Source: Serratia liquefaciens ATCC 27592
GTDB taxonomy: Bacteria > Pseudomonadota > Gammaproteobacteria > Enterobacterales > Enterobacteriaceae
Length of the DNA stretch: 64,000 nt
NCBI RefSeq assembly: GCF_000422085.1
Contig: NC_021741.1
Location: forward strand, 4,092,001 to 4,156,000
Direction: 5' to 3'
Shown here: piece after piece, positions 9,481-19,067 of the stretch
Layout of the letters: each line of letters begins with the position of its first letter
Numbering within the stretch: position 1 is the first letter of the stretch
Translations under genes and position numbers: made by a program
The notes under the pieces: generated by a model
What the model was told of the DNA's origin: nothing
Database searches by the model: none
Seen by the model: the letters and a program-made list of their open reading frames with translations, nothing else

Positions 9481-9506
9481 TGCCTCATTGTCTGTCTGAT
9501 GAGGCA
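9481..9506 (-). promoter_or_regulatory. Hairpin covering the gloA2 ribosome-binding site
   Basis: TGCCTCAT (9481-9488) and ATGAGGCA (9499-9506) form a perfect 8-bp stem with a 10-nt loop just upstream of gloA2. On the mRNA the second arm contains the GAGG Shine-Dalgarno, so the stem would hide it. It could equally be a DNA operator. Confidence 0.5.
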
Positions 9507-9538
9507 AGGTATCCGGCAGCGGCGGTATCGTCAACGGC

Positions 9539-9566
9539 AAAAAGCCCCGTTGGATAAGACGGGGCT
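9539..9566 (-). terminator. Intrinsic terminator of the thioredoxin-like gene
   Basis: Stem AGCCCCGT/ACGGGGCT (8 bp, 8-nt loop) is followed on the minus strand by a run of five T. It lies downstream of the stop of the 9599-9832 gene and separates it from gloA2. Confidence 0.85.
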
Positions 9567-9598
9567 GTTATTGAGCTATCGGCAATGCAATAGGTCGA

Positions 9599-9832
9599 TC
9601 AGGCTTTAAGATCCGCCAATGCCGCACCGTAGTTAATGTGCAGCACCTGCCCATCCACCACCAACGCAGGGACGCTCTGCACCCCGGCTTTTTCCGCATC
9701 GGCGATACGCGCCGGCGTTTCGCCCAGATGAACCACGTCCACCTGCACATCCTGGCTCAGCAGGCCCAACAACTGCTGCTCTGCGCTCACGCAAACCGGG
9801 CAACCGGCATGATAGAAAACGGCCTTAGTCAT
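9599..9832 (-). CDS. Small thioredoxin/glutaredoxin-like protein with a CPVC motif
   Basis: A 77-residue single-domain thioredoxin fold with the redox motif C11-P-V-C14 near the N-terminus and a cis-proline candidate P55 in QSVPAL. There is no signal peptide, so it should be cytoplasmic. Its redox partner and reductase are unknown. AAGGAG lies 7 nt before the ATG. It is transcribed divergently from a MarR regulator with four C-terminal cysteines. Two related palindromes lie between the genes, which suggests it is that regulator's target. I do not recognise a named orthologue in K-12. Confidence 0.82.
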   Translation of the reverse strand: MTKAVFYHAGCPVCVSAEQQLLGLLSQDVQVDVVHLGETPARIADAEKAGVQSVPALVVDGQVLHINYGAALADLKA

Positions 9833-9880
9833 GATAATTCTCCTTGGTTCTGACTGTTGTGGGTGAACTGTGCACCCATT

Positions 9881-9899
9881 TAGTTTCGATTCGAAACCA
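9881..9899. promoter_or_regulatory. Candidate MarR operator 1
   Basis: TAGTTTCGATTCGAAACCA contains a perfect 7-1-7 inverted repeat (GTTTCGA, T, TCGAAAC). It shares 14 of 19 bases with the second palindrome, whose centre is 55 bp away. It lies upstream of the thioredoxin-like gene, where bound regulator could block its promoter. Confidence 0.6.
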
Positions 9900-9926
9900 A
9901 CAGCACAATAAATCCTCCACCATGCC

Positions 9927-9955
9927 TTGTCAATATAGTTTTTAATCGATACTAT
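9927..9955 (+). promoter_or_regulatory. Sigma-70 promoter of the MarR gene, overlapped by operator 2
   Basis: TTGTCA (9927-9932) and TACTAT (9950-9955) are separated by exactly 17 bp. The palindrome TAGTTTTTAATCGATACTA (9936-9954) fills the spacer and most of the -10 box, the usual layout for autorepression by a MarR dimer. Confidence 0.65.
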
Positions 9956-9978
9956 TTTTCCACACTAGCGAGGATCCC

Positions 9979-10527
9979 ATGTTGACACTGTTTGATTTAC
10001 TGGAACGACTAAATAGCCTGCAACGTAGCTGGCTGCGGAGTCATGAAGAGTTGGAAAGCCTGCCGCCGGTGCAGCTGAGCGCCTTGTATTACCTGGCACG
10101 CTGCAACCATTACTCCAATACGCCGATGGCGGTGGCGGAATATCTCGGCCTGACCAAGGGTACGGTGTCGCAATCGCTGAAAAAGTTGGAAAGTAACGGG
10201 ATGATCGCCCGTACGGCAGACGAGAAGGACCGTCGCAGCGTCAGGTTAAAGCTGACCGACAAATCGCGCTTGTTGATGGATGCCCTATTCCCGCCGGCCT
10301 ATTTACAGCAAGCGCAGGATGCCATGCAGCAGGACGGCGGACAGTTGCTGGAATTGCTGACGCAGTTGCTGCGTCAGTTGCAAAAACAGGATGATAATGT
10401 GGCCCTGTTCGGCGAATGTCATCAATGCCGCTATCACCAGCGGCATGACGGGCAGCCATTTTGCGGCCTGACGCAGGAACCGCTGCCGACCAGCAGCGTG
10501 AACCTGATCTGCCGTGAGTTTGCTTAA
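9979..10527 (+). CDS. MarR-family regulator with a C-terminal four-cysteine motif
   Basis: A 182-residue protein. Residues about 5-135 form a MarR winged-helix domain, with the recognition helix near TKGTVSQSLKKLES and the wing near DEKDRRSV. Beyond the usual MarR length is a tail with C147, C150, C162 and C178 (CX2C, X11, C, X15, C), a spacing that suggests a metal or iron-sulfur site and hence redox or iron sensing (inference). GAGG lies upstream of the ATG. It is divergent from the CPVC thioredoxin-like gene and overlaps the ldcC stop by 4 bp tail to tail. Confidence 0.88.
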   Translation: MLTLFDLLERLNSLQRSWLRSHEELESLPPVQLSALYYLARCNHYSNTPMAVAEYLGLTKGTVSQSLKKLESNGMIARTADEKDRRSVRLKLTDKSRLLMDALFPPAYLQQAQDAMQQDGGQLLELLTQLLRQLQKQDDNVALFGECHQCRYHQRHDGQPFCGLTQEPLPTSSVNLICREFA

Positions 10528-12668
10528 GGCTGCGGTGCTTTGAGTACTTTCACCAGATAACGCCCGTCTTCGGTCAGCTTCGCGCCGTGGATATCGGTTT
10601 CAAACCCCGGATAGCGCTCGCCGATAGAACACAACATCAGCAAGAAATCGAGCACTGCTCGGCTCTCTTCGGTGATCATCTCCCCCGGCATCACCAGCGG
10701 AACCCCTGGCGGATAAGGCAGGATCATGTTCGCCGCGACTTTGCCGACCAGTTGATCCAACTCGCAGGTTTCCACGTTGCCACGCACCTGCTGCTGGAAC
10801 ATTTGGTGTGGCGTCAGCTTCATTTCTGGCAACACATCAAAAGCCCGCTGCATCAAACCCGGCAGATCGTGCCGACAGATCAAGCTATGGATCCCGGCGG
10901 CCAGATCCTGAATACGCATATTACGGTAGAAATCCGGATCCTCGGCAAACAGGTCCGGCAGCATGTTCTTCACTCGCAGATTGAGATCGTAGGCGCGTTT
11001 AAAGTCGGTCAGGCCACGCAGCAGGCTCATCGCCTTGGTCTTATCAATGCCGATACTGAACAGGAACAGCAGATTATAAGGGCCGGTTTTCTCCACCACG
11101 ATACCGCGTTCGTCCAGGTATTTCGCTACCAGCGCTGCCGGTATGCCGCTCTCTTCCAGCGCGCCAAGCTCATTCATCCCCGGCGTCAGGATGGTGACCT
11201 TGATAGGATCGAGATACATGTGATCGCGGTCGGTATTGCCAAAGCCGTGCCAGTTGTCATCCGGGTTTAGCGGCCAGCACTGCGCCTCGTCAATCTCTTC
11301 CGGCTGCCAGATATCGAAGAACCAGCTATCGCTTTCTTCCCGCAAACGCTGCACCTCACGACGGAAATGCAGCGCACGCTCCACCGAGCGGTTAATCAAC
11401 CGTCGCCCCGGATTACCACGCAGCATCGCCGCCGCGGTCTCCATCGACGCCACGATGCCGTAATTCGGCGAAGTGGTGGTGTGCATCATATAGGCCTCGT
11501 TAAAGGTACTTTCGTCATAGTCACCCTTAATGTGGATCATCGAGGCCTGTGAAAACGCCGCCAGCAGTTTATGGGTCGACTGGGTTTCGTAGATCACTTT
11601 ACCGGGTATACGTTCACCGCTCATGCCGCTCTTGCCGTCATAAATCGGATGGAAATTGGTATAGGGCACCCAGGCGGAATCAAAATGAATTGATGGGACG
11701 TCCAGCGTCTGCTTGATGTAGTCGGTGTTATACAGCAGGCCATCGTAGGTCGAGTTAGTGATCACCGCATGGACTGGCCAACTGGCGTTGGCCGTGTCAG
11801 CCACCCGAGCGGCAATGCTGTCATGGGTGAATTCACGCTGTGGGATCCCGCCAAGAATCCCGTAGGCATTGCGCAGCGGGCGCAAATAAATCGGCACGAT
11901 ATCGCTCATCATCAGCAGATGGCACAGGGACTTATGGCAGTTGCGGTCGATCAATACCGTGCTGCCAGTCGGTGCCGAATACATGCCGACAATTTTATTG
12001 GCGGTAGAGGTGCCGTTGGTCACCAGATAACTTTGCTCGGCGTTAAAGGTGCGCGCAATATACTCTTCGGCCTCCAGGTGAGGGCCAGTGTGATCCAGCA
12101 GCGAGCCCAGCTCGGTGACCGAAATCGACACGTCGGCTTTCAGAGTATTGGCACCGAAAAAATCGTAAAACAGGCAACCGACCGGGCTCTTCTGAAAGGC
12201 GGTACCGGCCATGTGGCCGGGAGTACAGAAGGTGTATTTCCCTTCATGCACGTAATTGAACAGTGCCTTGGTCAGCGGCGGTGTAATAGTATCGATGTAT
12301 TCAGCGGTATATTGCTGGATGCGCTGCGCAATATCATCTGCCGCATTCAGGCCGTACTCGAAGAAATACAGCACCATACGCATTTCATGCAGGCTAACGT
12401 CAAAGGTGGAATGCGTGTTGATAAACGCATACAGCGGCAGATACTCGTTGAGCTCGTTGATCTCGCTGCACAATTCCAGGCTGTAGTCATCCCAGTCGAA
12501 AATCACGCCGCAAATGCGTGCGTTAGCTTCGATCAGCTTCAACAAATCGCCGCTGTTTTTGGGATACACCAGTTGGAAGTTCATCGCAGCCAGTGCGGTG
12601 TGAAGCTCGCGGATCGGCTCGTCTTTGTAATAAACGCCCGCTGGGCTCATGATCGCGATGATGTTCAT
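10524..12668 (-). CDS. ldcC: Constitutive lysine decarboxylase
   Basis: LdcC makes cadaverine from lysine at neutral pH with PLP. The 714-residue protein has the same three-part build as CadA, with the PLP lysine at K367 (STHKLL). Its N-terminus MNIIAIMSP, and features such as DVSISVTELGSLLDHTGPHLEAEE, assign it to LdcC rather than CadA. AGGAG lies 6 nt upstream of the ATG. Its place beside accA matches K-12. The stop overlaps the convergent MarR gene by 4 bp, so there is no room for a terminator and some transcription collision is expected. Confidence 0.95.
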   Translation of the reverse strand: MNIIAIMSPAGVYYKDEPIRELHTALAAMNFQLVYPKNSGDLLKLIEANARICGVIFDWDDYSLELCSEINELNEYLPLYAFINTHSTFDVSLHEMRMVLYFFEYGLNAADDIAQRIQQYTAEYIDTITPPLTKALFNYVHEGKYTFCTPGHMAGTAFQKSPVGCLFYDFFGANTLKADVSISVTELGSLLDHTGPHLEAEEYIARTFNAEQSYLVTNGTSTANKIVGMYSAPTGSTVLIDRNCHKSLCHLLMMSDIVPIYLRPLRNAYGILGGIPQREFTHDSIAARVADTANASWPVHAVITNSTYDGLLYNTDYIKQTLDVPSIHFDSAWVPYTNFHPIYDGKSGMSGERIPGKVIYETQSTHKLLAAFSQASMIHIKGDYDESTFNEAYMMHTTTSPNYGIVASMETAAAMLRGNPGRRLINRSVERALHFRREVQRLREESDSWFFDIWQPEEIDEAQCWPLNPDDNWHGFGNTDRDHMYLDPIKVTILTPGMNELGALEESGIPAALVAKYLDERGIVVEKTGPYNLLFLFSIGIDKTKAMSLLRGLTDFKRAYDLNLRVKNMLPDLFAEDPDFYRNMRIQDLAAGIHSLICRHDLPGLMQRAFDVLPEMKLTPHQMFQQQVRGNVETCELDQLVGKVAANMILPYPPGVPLVMPGEMITEESRAVLDFLLMLCSIGERYPGFETDIHGAKLTEDGRYLVKVLKAPQP

Positions 12669-12738
12669 CGGCTGCTCCTGTCAGTTAACCACCAAACCTC
12701 TATAACAACATGAAAATACTGCGGTGTGTAGACAAAAA

Positions 12739-12758
12739 AAACCGCCCGAAGGCGGTTT
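12739..12758 (-). terminator. Intrinsic terminator of the dnaE-accA transcript
   Basis: AAACCGCC, CGAA loop, GGCGGTTT, followed on the minus strand by a run of T. A textbook hairpin with a tetraloop, about 20 nt after the accA stop. Confidence 0.93.
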
Positions 12759-12778
12759 CTTGCAACGCGTGACAACAC

Positions 12779-13738
12779 TCAGCAATAGCCGTAGTTCATC
12801 AGGCGCTGGTAGCGGCGGTTAAGCAGCTCTTCGGTGTTCAGGCCGTCGAGATCTTTCAGATCGGCCAGCAGCTGCGCTTTCAGCGCTTCCGCCATCGCCG
12901 GCACGTCGCGGTGAGCAGAGCCCAGCGGTTCCGGGATCACCGAGTCGATCAGCTTCAGCTCTTTCAGGCGCGGTGCGGTAATGCCCATGGCTTCTGCGGC
13001 AATCGGCGCTTTGTCGGCGCTTTTCCACAGAATGGAAGCACAACCTTCCGGTGAGATCACCGAATAGGTGCTGTACTGCAGCATGTTCACTTTGTCGCCC
13101 ACGCCAATGGCCAATGCGCCACCGGAACCGCCTTCGCCGATCACCGTACAGATCACCGGAATTTTCAGGCGAGACATTTCACGCAGGTTATGGGCAATCG
13201 CTTCTGACTGGCCACGCTCTTCCGCGCCCACGCCCGGGTAGGCCCCAGGGGTGTCGATGAAAGTGATCAGCGGCATCTTGAAGCGAGAAGCCATTTCCAT
13301 CAGGCGCAGCGCTTTGCGATAGCCTTCTGGTGCCGGCATGCCGAAGTTACGGCGGATTTTCTCTTTGGTCTCGCGGCCTTTCTGATGCCCGATGATCATC
13401 ACCGGACGGCCATCCAGGCGCGCAATGCCACCGACAATCGCTTTGTCATCGGCATAGGTGCGATCACCCGCCAGCTCTTCGAAGTCGGTAAAGATGTGTT
13501 TGATATAATCCAGGGTATAAGGACGGCGCGGGTGGCGTGCCAATTGGGCAACTTGCCAGGCCCCAAGATCGGAAAAAATCTTGCGCGTCAGCTCAACGCT
13601 CTTTTCACGAAGGCGCTGAACCTCTTCGTCCAGATTAATATCTAATTTTTCGTCTTGACGGCTGACTGCAGTCAGCGAGTCAATTTTCGCTTCCAGCTCT
13701 GCAATCGGCTGTTCAAAATCAAGAAAATTCAGACTCAT
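12779..13738 (-). CDS. accA: Acetyl-CoA carboxylase carboxyltransferase subunit alpha
   Basis: AccA forms the alpha2beta2 carboxyltransferase with AccD and transfers CO2 from biotin to acetyl-CoA, the first committed step of fatty acid synthesis. The 319-residue length equals the family norm. Visible features are the N-terminal helical region, the crotonase-fold segment [12 protein letters not shown], the glycine-rich [15 protein letters not shown] and [13 protein letters not shown] loops that form the oxyanion-holding active site, and the C-terminal [11 protein letters not shown]. It follows dnaE after 12 nt, the conserved dnaE-accA arrangement, and ends the transcript at a strong terminator. 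Confidence 0.98.
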   Translation of the reverse strand: MSLNFLDFEQPIAELEAKIDSLTAVSRQDEKLDINLDEEVQRLREKSVELTRKIFSDLGAWQVAQLARHPRRPYTLDYIKHIFTDFEELAGDRTYADDKAIVGGIARLDGRPVMIIGHQKGRETKEKIRRNFGMPAPEGYRKALRLMEMASRFKMPLITFIDTPGAYPGVGAEERGQSEAIAHNLREMSRLKIPVICTVIGEGGSGGALAIGVGDKVNMLQYSTYSVISPEGCASILWKSADKAPIAAEAMGITAPRLKELKLIDSVIPEPLGSAHRDVPAMAEALKAQLLADLKDLDGLNTEELLNRRYQRLMNYGYC

Positions 13739-13750
13739 AGCATTCCTATT

Positions 13751-16700
13751 TTAGTCAAATTCCAGTTCCACCTGCTCATTACCTACCAAAGTCCGCAAAT
13801 CTATCAATAAGCGGTCGGTGGGCGTCACGCGCCAGGTTGCGCCAAAACGCAGCTTGGCCCGCGCATCTTCCCGTTGATAGTAAAGATGCACTGGAATCGT
13901 CCCCGAGCGATGGGGTTCCAAAGACTGACGGAGACGGTTCAAAAGCTGGTCATCAATTTGCCTGTCCGTCAGCGAGATAGCAAGTCCGCGAGCGTATTTT
14001 TCACGGGCTTCACTGATATCCATTAGCTCGCGGGCGGTCATTTTAAGCCCGCCGCTAAAGTCATCAAAGCTGACCTGTCCACTGGCGATCAGGATACGGT
14101 CTTTTTCCAATAAATGCTGGTATTTTTCTAACGCATCGGTGAATAACATCACCTCCAGACGGCCAGAGCGGTCATCCAGAGTACAGATCCCGATGCGGTT
14201 ACCGCGCTTGGTGACCATAACCCGCGAGGCGATCACCAGCCCAACGGCGGTGGTCATTTTGCCCCGATCCGTCGGGTGCATATCTTTCAAACGCTGGCCA
14301 CCGGCGTAGCGTTCGATCTCCTTCAGGTACTGGGTGATTGGGTGGCCGGTGAGGTACAACCCCAACGTTTCCCGTTCACCGTCCAGCACCACCTGCTCCT
14401 GCCAGCGGGGCACGTTGGCGTAGGATTGCTCCACTTGCTCCGGCGCTTCCGCCAGTACGCCAAACATGTCCACCTGGCCGATCGCTTCGGCTTTGGCATG
14501 CTGATCTGCCGCTTTTAACGCATCGGGCAAAGAGTTCATCAATGCGGCGCGGTGTGGCCCAAGGCGGTCGAACGCCCCGGACATGATCAGCTTTTCCAGA
14601 ATGCGGCGGTTAATTTTTTTGATGTCAGAGCGCGCGCACAGATCGAACAGGTCTTTAAAGTAGCCCTGTTCACCGCTGTTACGCGCCTCCAGAATGGCTT
14701 CAATCGGCCCTTCCCCGACGCCTTTGATGGCGCCGATACCGTAAACGATCTCGCCTTCATCGTTAACGTGGAAATGGTACTGGCCGCTGTTGATGTCCGG
14801 CGGCAGGATTTTCAGCCCCATACGCCAGCACTCATCCACCAGCCCCACCACCTTATCGGTGTTGTCCATATCGGCGGTCATTACCGCCGCCATAAACTCG
14901 GCCGGGTAGTGTGCCTTCAGCCACAGCGTCTGGTAGGACACCAACGCATAGGCGGCGGAGTGGGACTTGTTGAAGCCATAACCGGCGAATTTCTCCACCA
15001 GATCGAAGATTTTTACCGACAGTTCGCCGTCGATGCCGCGTGCTTTTGCCCCATCCTCGAAACCGCCACGCTGCTTGGCCATTTCAACCGGGTTCTTTTT
15101 ACCCATCGCACGGCGCAGCATGTCCGCGCCGCCCAGCGAATACCCGGCCAGTACCTGGGCAATCTGCATAACCTGTTCTTGATACAGGATAATGCCGTAG
15201 GTCGGCTCCAGCACCGGCTTGAGCGACTCATGCTGCCACTGGATATCCGGGTAGGAAATTTCTTCGCGGCCGTGCTTACGGTCGATAAAGTTGTCTACCA
15301 TGCCTGACTGCAGAGGACCAGGGCGGAACAGCGCCACCAGTGCGATCATGTCTTCGAAACAGTCGGGCTTCAGACGTTTGATCAAATCCTTCATGCCGCG
15401 CGATTCAAGCTGGAAGACCGCGGTGGTCTCCGAACGCTGCAGCATGTCGAAGCTTTTTTTGTCTTCGAGCGGGATGGCGGCGATATCAATCGGCTCCAGC
15501 CCGGTTTTGGCGCGCCGGGCGTTAATCATTTCCAACGCCCAGTCGATGATGGTCAGGGTACGCAAGCCGAGGAAGTCGAACTTCACCAGCCCGGCGTATT
15601 CCACGTCGTTCTTGTCGAACTGGGTAACAGGATGCTGCCCCTCAGCGTCACAATACAACGGCGCGAAGTCGGTGATTTTGGTCGGCGCGATCACCACGCC
15701 CCCGGCGTGCTTACCGGCGTTACGTGTGACCCCTTCCAGCTTGCGCGCCATGTCGATCAGCGCTTTGACTTCCTCATCGGCCTCGTAAATTTCCGGCAGT
15801 TGGGGTTCGGCGGCAAAGGCTTTTTCCAGCGTCATGCCCGGATCGGGCGGCACCAGTTTGGAGATGCGGTCGACGAAGCCATAGGGGTGGCCCAGCACGC
15901 GACCCACGTCGCGAATAACCGCTTTCGCCGCCATGGTACCGAAGGTGATGATTTGCGATACCGCCTCACGGCCGTACATATCCGCCACGTGCTCAATCAC
16001 CAGATCGCGTTTTTCCATGCAGAAATCGACGTCGAAGTCGGGCATCGAAACACGTTCCGGGTTAAGGAAGCGTTCAAACAGCAGGTCAAATTCCAACGGG
16101 TCAAGATCGGTGATTTTCAGTGCATAGGCTACTAAAGAACCGGCACCGGAACCACGCCCCGGGCCAACCGGCACGTTGTTATCCTTCGACCACTGGATGA
16201 ACTCCATCACGATCAGGAAGTAACCCGGGAAACCCATCTGGTTGATCACGTTCAGTTCAATATCCAGACGTTCATCGTATTCAGGGCGGCGTTGAGCGCG
16301 CACCTCTGGGTCTGGGAACAGGAACTCCAGGCGATCTTCCAGCCCTTCCTTCGACTTGAGGATCAGGAAGTCCTCGGTGCTCATATCACCGGTCGGGAAC
16401 TGCGGCAGGAAGTACTCGCCGAGGCGAATAGTCACGTTACAACGCTTGGCGATCTCTACGCTGTTGAGCAACGCTTCCGGGATGTCGGCAAACAGCTCGC
16501 ACATCTCGTCTTCGTTACGCATGTATTGCTGCGCCGTATAGTTACGTGGGCGCTTGGGATCGTCCAGCGTGAAGCCGTCATGAATGGCGACGCGGATTTC
16601 GTGGGCGTCAAAGTCATCCTCGACCAGAAAGCGCACGTCGTTAGTGGCCACCACCGGCAATCCGCGTTCAGTGGCCAGCGCCACTGCGGCGTGCAGATAG

Positions 16701-17239
16701 TTTTCTTCGTCCGGCCGACCGGTACGGATCAGTTCGAGGTAATAGCTGTCAGGGAAGTATTGCTGATAGAACTCCAGGCACTGCTCCACCTGCGGCTGGT
16801 TGCCGCGCAGCAGAAACTTGCCGACGTCCCCCTGGCGCGCGCCAGAGAGCAAAATCAGCCCTTCACGGTGCTCAATCAACCAGTCCCGATCAATAGTCGG
16901 ACCGGCGGCACCGTAACCACGCTGATAAGCGCGGGAAATCAGCAACGTCAGGTTTTGGTAACCTTCATTATTGGCGGCCAGCACGGTGAGCTGCGCCAGC
17001 TCATCGCCCAGCACTTCGCTTTGCACATGAAAATCCGCGCCGATGATCGGTTTGATCCCGGCGCCGTGCGCGCTGCCATAAAACTTCACCAGACCACACA
17101 GGTTGGTAAAGTCGGTAATTGCCAAAGCAGGCATGGCTAACGCGGCGGCTCTCTTCACCAACGGCCCAATCTTGGCCAATCCATCTATCATGGAGTAGTC
17201 GCTATGAACGCGCAGGTGAATAAAACGAGGTTCGGCCAT
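13751..17239 (-). CDS. dnaE: DNA polymerase III alpha subunit
   Basis: DnaE is the replicative 5'-3' polymerase. The 1162-residue protein starts with the PHP domain (about 1-270, [15 protein letters not shown]), then palm, thumb and fingers of the C-family polymerase. Catalytic aspartates D401 and D403 lie in PDFDVDF, the same numbers as in K-12. The tail holds the tandem helix-hairpin-helix region, the beta-binding site and an OB-fold (about 990-1080). It sits between rnhB and accA as in other enterobacteria. Several long open frames on the opposite strand are shadows of its coding bias. Confidence 0.98.
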   Translation of the reverse strand: MAEPRFIHLRVHSDYSMIDGLAKIGPLVKRAAALAMPALAITDFTNLCGLVKFYGSAHGAGIKPIIGADFHVQSEVLGDELAQLTVLAANNEGYQNLTLLISRAYQRGYGAAGPTIDRDWLIEHREGLILLSGARQGDVGKFLLRGNQPQVEQCLEFYQQYFPDSYYLELIRTGRPDEENYLHAAVALATERGLPVVATNDVRFLVEDDFDAHEIRVAIHDGFTLDDPKRPRNYTAQQYMRNEDEMCELFADIPEALLNSVEIAKRCNVTIRLGEYFLPQFPTGDMSTEDFLILKSKEGLEDRLEFLFPDPEVRAQRRPEYDERLDIELNVINQMGFPGYFLIVMEFIQWSKDNNVPVGPGRGSGAGSLVAYALKITDLDPLEFDLLFERFLNPERVSMPDFDVDFCMEKRDLVIEHVADMYGREAVSQIITFGTMAAKAVIRDVGRVLGHPYGFVDRISKLVPPDPGMTLEKAFAAEPQLPEIYEADEEVKALIDMARKLEGVTRNAGKHAGGVVIAPTKITDFAPLYCDAEGQHPVTQFDKNDVEYAGLVKFDFLGLRTLTIIDWALEMINARRAKTGLEPIDIAAIPLEDKKSFDMLQRSETTAVFQLESRGMKDLIKRLKPDCFEDMIALVALFRPGPLQSGMVDNFIDRKHGREEISYPDIQWQHESLKPVLEPTYGIILYQEQVMQIAQVLAGYSLGGADMLRRAMGKKNPVEMAKQRGGFEDGAKARGIDGELSVKIFDLVEKFAGYGFNKSHSAAYALVSYQTLWLKAHYPAEFMAAVMTADMDNTDKVVGLVDECWRMGLKILPPDINSGQYHFHVNDEGEIVYGIGAIKGVGEGPIEAILEARNSGEQGYFKDLFDLCARSDIKKINRRILEKLIMSGAFDRLGPHRAALMNSLPDALKAADQHAKAEAIGQVDMFGVLAEAPEQVEQSYANVPRWQEQVVLDGERETLGLYLTGHPITQYLKEIERYAGGQRLKDMHPTDRGKMTTAVGLVIASRVMVTKRGNRIGICTLDDRSGRLEVMLFTDALEKYQHLLEKDRILIASGQVSFDDFSGGLKMTARELMDISEAREKYARGLAISLTDRQIDDQLLNRLRQSLEPHRSGTIPVHLYYQREDARAKLRFGATWRVTPTDRLLIDLRTLVGNEQVELEFD

Positions 17240-17325
17240 ATCCAGATACCTGAATCTAGGGGCTCAGCGGACTGAACCCGGGTTAACGCTATCGCTTGTC
17301 TGGCCCGGATAACCAGGCCTGCAGA

Positions 17326-17919
17326 TTACAGCCCCAGCGCCCTTCTTACCGGGGCAAAACTGCGGCGGTGATGCTCGGTCGCACCCAGAGCGGCCAGCCG
17401 CTCCAGATGGAAGGCGGTCGGGTAGCCCTTATGCTGCGCAAAACCGTAATCGGGGAACACAAGATCCAACTCGGCCATTTCGCGGTCACGCGTTACCTTA
17501 GCCAGAATGGATGCCGCGCTGATTTCCGCCACGCGACTGTCTCCCTTCACGACCGCCTGCGAACGCATCGGCAATTTCGGGCAGCGATTACCGTCGATCA
17601 ATACCATGTCCGGCGCGATATGCAAACCGGCCACAGCACGCTGCATCGCCAGCATAGTGGCATGCAGAATGTTCAGTTGGTCGATTTCTTCTGGCTCAGC
17701 GCGGCCCAGGCTCCAGGACAGCGCTTTCTCGACGATCTCGTCATACAGCGCCAGGCGGCGCTTCTCACTGAGCTTCTTCGAGTCCGCCAGGCCAACGATC
17801 GGCCGAGCGGGATCGAGGATCACCGCAGCGGTAACTACTGCGCCAACCAAAGGGCCACGGCCCACTTCGTCCACGCCTGCAATTAGCGTGGCGACAGGAT
17901 AGATGAAGGGTTCAATCAT
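17326..17919 (-). CDS. rnhB: Ribonuclease HII
   Basis: RNase HII cleaves RNA in RNA-DNA hybrids and starts removal of single ribonucleotides misincorporated in DNA. The 197-residue protein has the family start [12 protein letters not shown] with its paired Asp-Glu metal ligands and the downstream catalytic aspartates in MVLIDGNR and [10 protein letters not shown]. It overlaps the lpxB stop by 4 nt, so it is translationally coupled at the end of the lpx cluster, and dnaE follows after 86 nt. Confidence 0.97.
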   Translation of the reverse strand: MIEPFIYPVATLIAGVDEVGRGPLVGAVVTAAVILDPARPIVGLADSKKLSEKRRLALYDEIVEKALSWSLGRAEPEEIDQLNILHATMLAMQRAVAGLHIAPDMVLIDGNRCPKLPMRSQAVVKGDSRVAEISAASILAKVTRDREMAELDLVFPDYGFAQHKGYPTAFHLERLAALGATEHHRRSFAPVRRALGL

Positions 17920-19064
17920 GCTTTTGCCAGCTCCAACACAGCCTGAGCGGCCTGTTCATCGGCACCGCAACGGATGCTTTGGTGCAAGGTCAGGAAAGTC
18001 TGTTTCAGTTCGTCAGTTTGCGGGCCGTCTTCCAGCAGCGGCATTACCGCCGCCGCCAGCTTGTCCGGAACGCAGTCATGCTGCAGCAGTTCGGTGACGA
18101 TTTCACGGCCTGCCAACAGATTAGGCAGCGAAACATATGGCGTCTTCACTAGCCGCTGCGCCAGCCAGAAGGTAAAAGGTTTCATACGGTAACCCACCAC
18201 CATCGGACATTTGGCCAGCATGCACTCCAGTGCGGCGGTACCTGAAGCCAGTAATGCCGCGTCGCTGGCAACCATCGCCTCACGCCCTTGGCCGTTCAGC
18301 AGATGGACACGTAGCTCTGGCGCCACTTCAGCTTTGATCCGCTCGAACTGTTCGCGTCGTTTGGCGTTAACCAGCGGCACCACCAGCTCAAGGTCGGGAT
18401 AACGGGTACGCAGCAACTGCGCCGTTTTCAGAAAGTCGGCGCTCAGCATCTCAACTTCTGCGCTTCGGCTGCCCGGCAACAGGGCCAGACAACGCGCATC
18501 GGGTGCGATGCCAAGCGTAGCGCGCGCAGCCAATTTGTCCGCCTGCAGCGGCATGGCATCAGCCATGGTGTGGCCGATAAACCGGCAGGGAACGTTAAAA
18601 CGATCGTAAAACGCTTTTTCGAAAGGGAGAAACGCCAGCACCAGATCGGTGGCTTTGCCAATTTTGAAAACGCGCTTTTGACGCCAGGCCCAGACGGACG
18701 GGCTGACATAGTGAATAGTGCGAATGCCGTGTTGTTTCAGACGGCCTTCCAGGGTGATATTGAAGTCCGGCGCGTCGATACCCACAAACACGTCCGGCTT
18801 CAGATCGCTGAACCGGCGGGTAAGATCCTTACGGATCTTTAACAGGCGTGGCAGGCGCTCAAGCACCTCCACCACGCCCATTACCGCCAGCTCTTCCATT
18901 TCGTACCAGGTTTCACAGCCTTCAGCCTGCATCAGCGGGCCGGCGACGCCAACAAAACGCACGTCGGGGACTTGCGCCTTAAGCGCACGGATCAAACCGG
19001 CGCCAAGAATATCACCGGAGGTTTCTCCGGCGACCAATCCGATAGTCAATGGGCGATTTTGCAT
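17916..19064 (-). CDS. lpxB: Lipid-A-disaccharide synthase
   Basis: LpxB joins UDP-2,3-diacylglucosamine and lipid X to form the beta-1',6-linked lipid A disaccharide on the inner face of the inner membrane. The 382-residue GT-B-type glycosyltransferase (family GT19) shows the conserved [14 protein letters not shown] start, [27 protein letters not shown] and the nucleotide-binding [13 protein letters not shown]. It begins 3 nt after lpxA and overlaps rnhB by 4 nt, so it lies in a tight lpxD-fabZ-lpxA-lpxB-rnhB series. Confidence 0.98.
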   Translation of the reverse strand: MQNRPLTIGLVAGETSGDILGAGLIRALKAQVPDVRFVGVAGPLMQAEGCETWYEMEELAVMGVVEVLERLPRLLKIRKDLTRRFSDLKPDVFVGIDAPDFNITLEGRLKQHGIRTIHYVSPSVWAWRQKRVFKIGKATDLVLAFLPFEKAFYDRFNVPCRFIGHTMADAMPLQADKLAARATLGIAPDARCLALLPGSRSAEVEMLSADFLKTAQLLRTRYPDLELVVPLVNAKRREQFERIKAEVAPELRVHLLNGQGREAMVASDAALLASGTAALECMLAKCPMVVGYRMKPFTFWLAQRLVKTPYVSLPNLLAGREIVTELLQHDCVPDKLAAAVMPLLEDGPQTDELKQTFLTLHQSIRCGADEQAAQAVLELAKA

Positions 19065-19067
19065 AGG

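Noticed and set aside
11769..12713. A 314-codon open frame opposite ldcC, with a matching one opposite cadA at 4449-5072
   Set aside because: The two shadows resemble each other only because the two decarboxylases do; the sense genes are certain.
16292..17140. A 282-codon open frame opposite dnaE, with others at 14552-15307 and 15291-15788
   Set aside because: All lie wholly inside the conserved dnaE gene and have no family resemblance.
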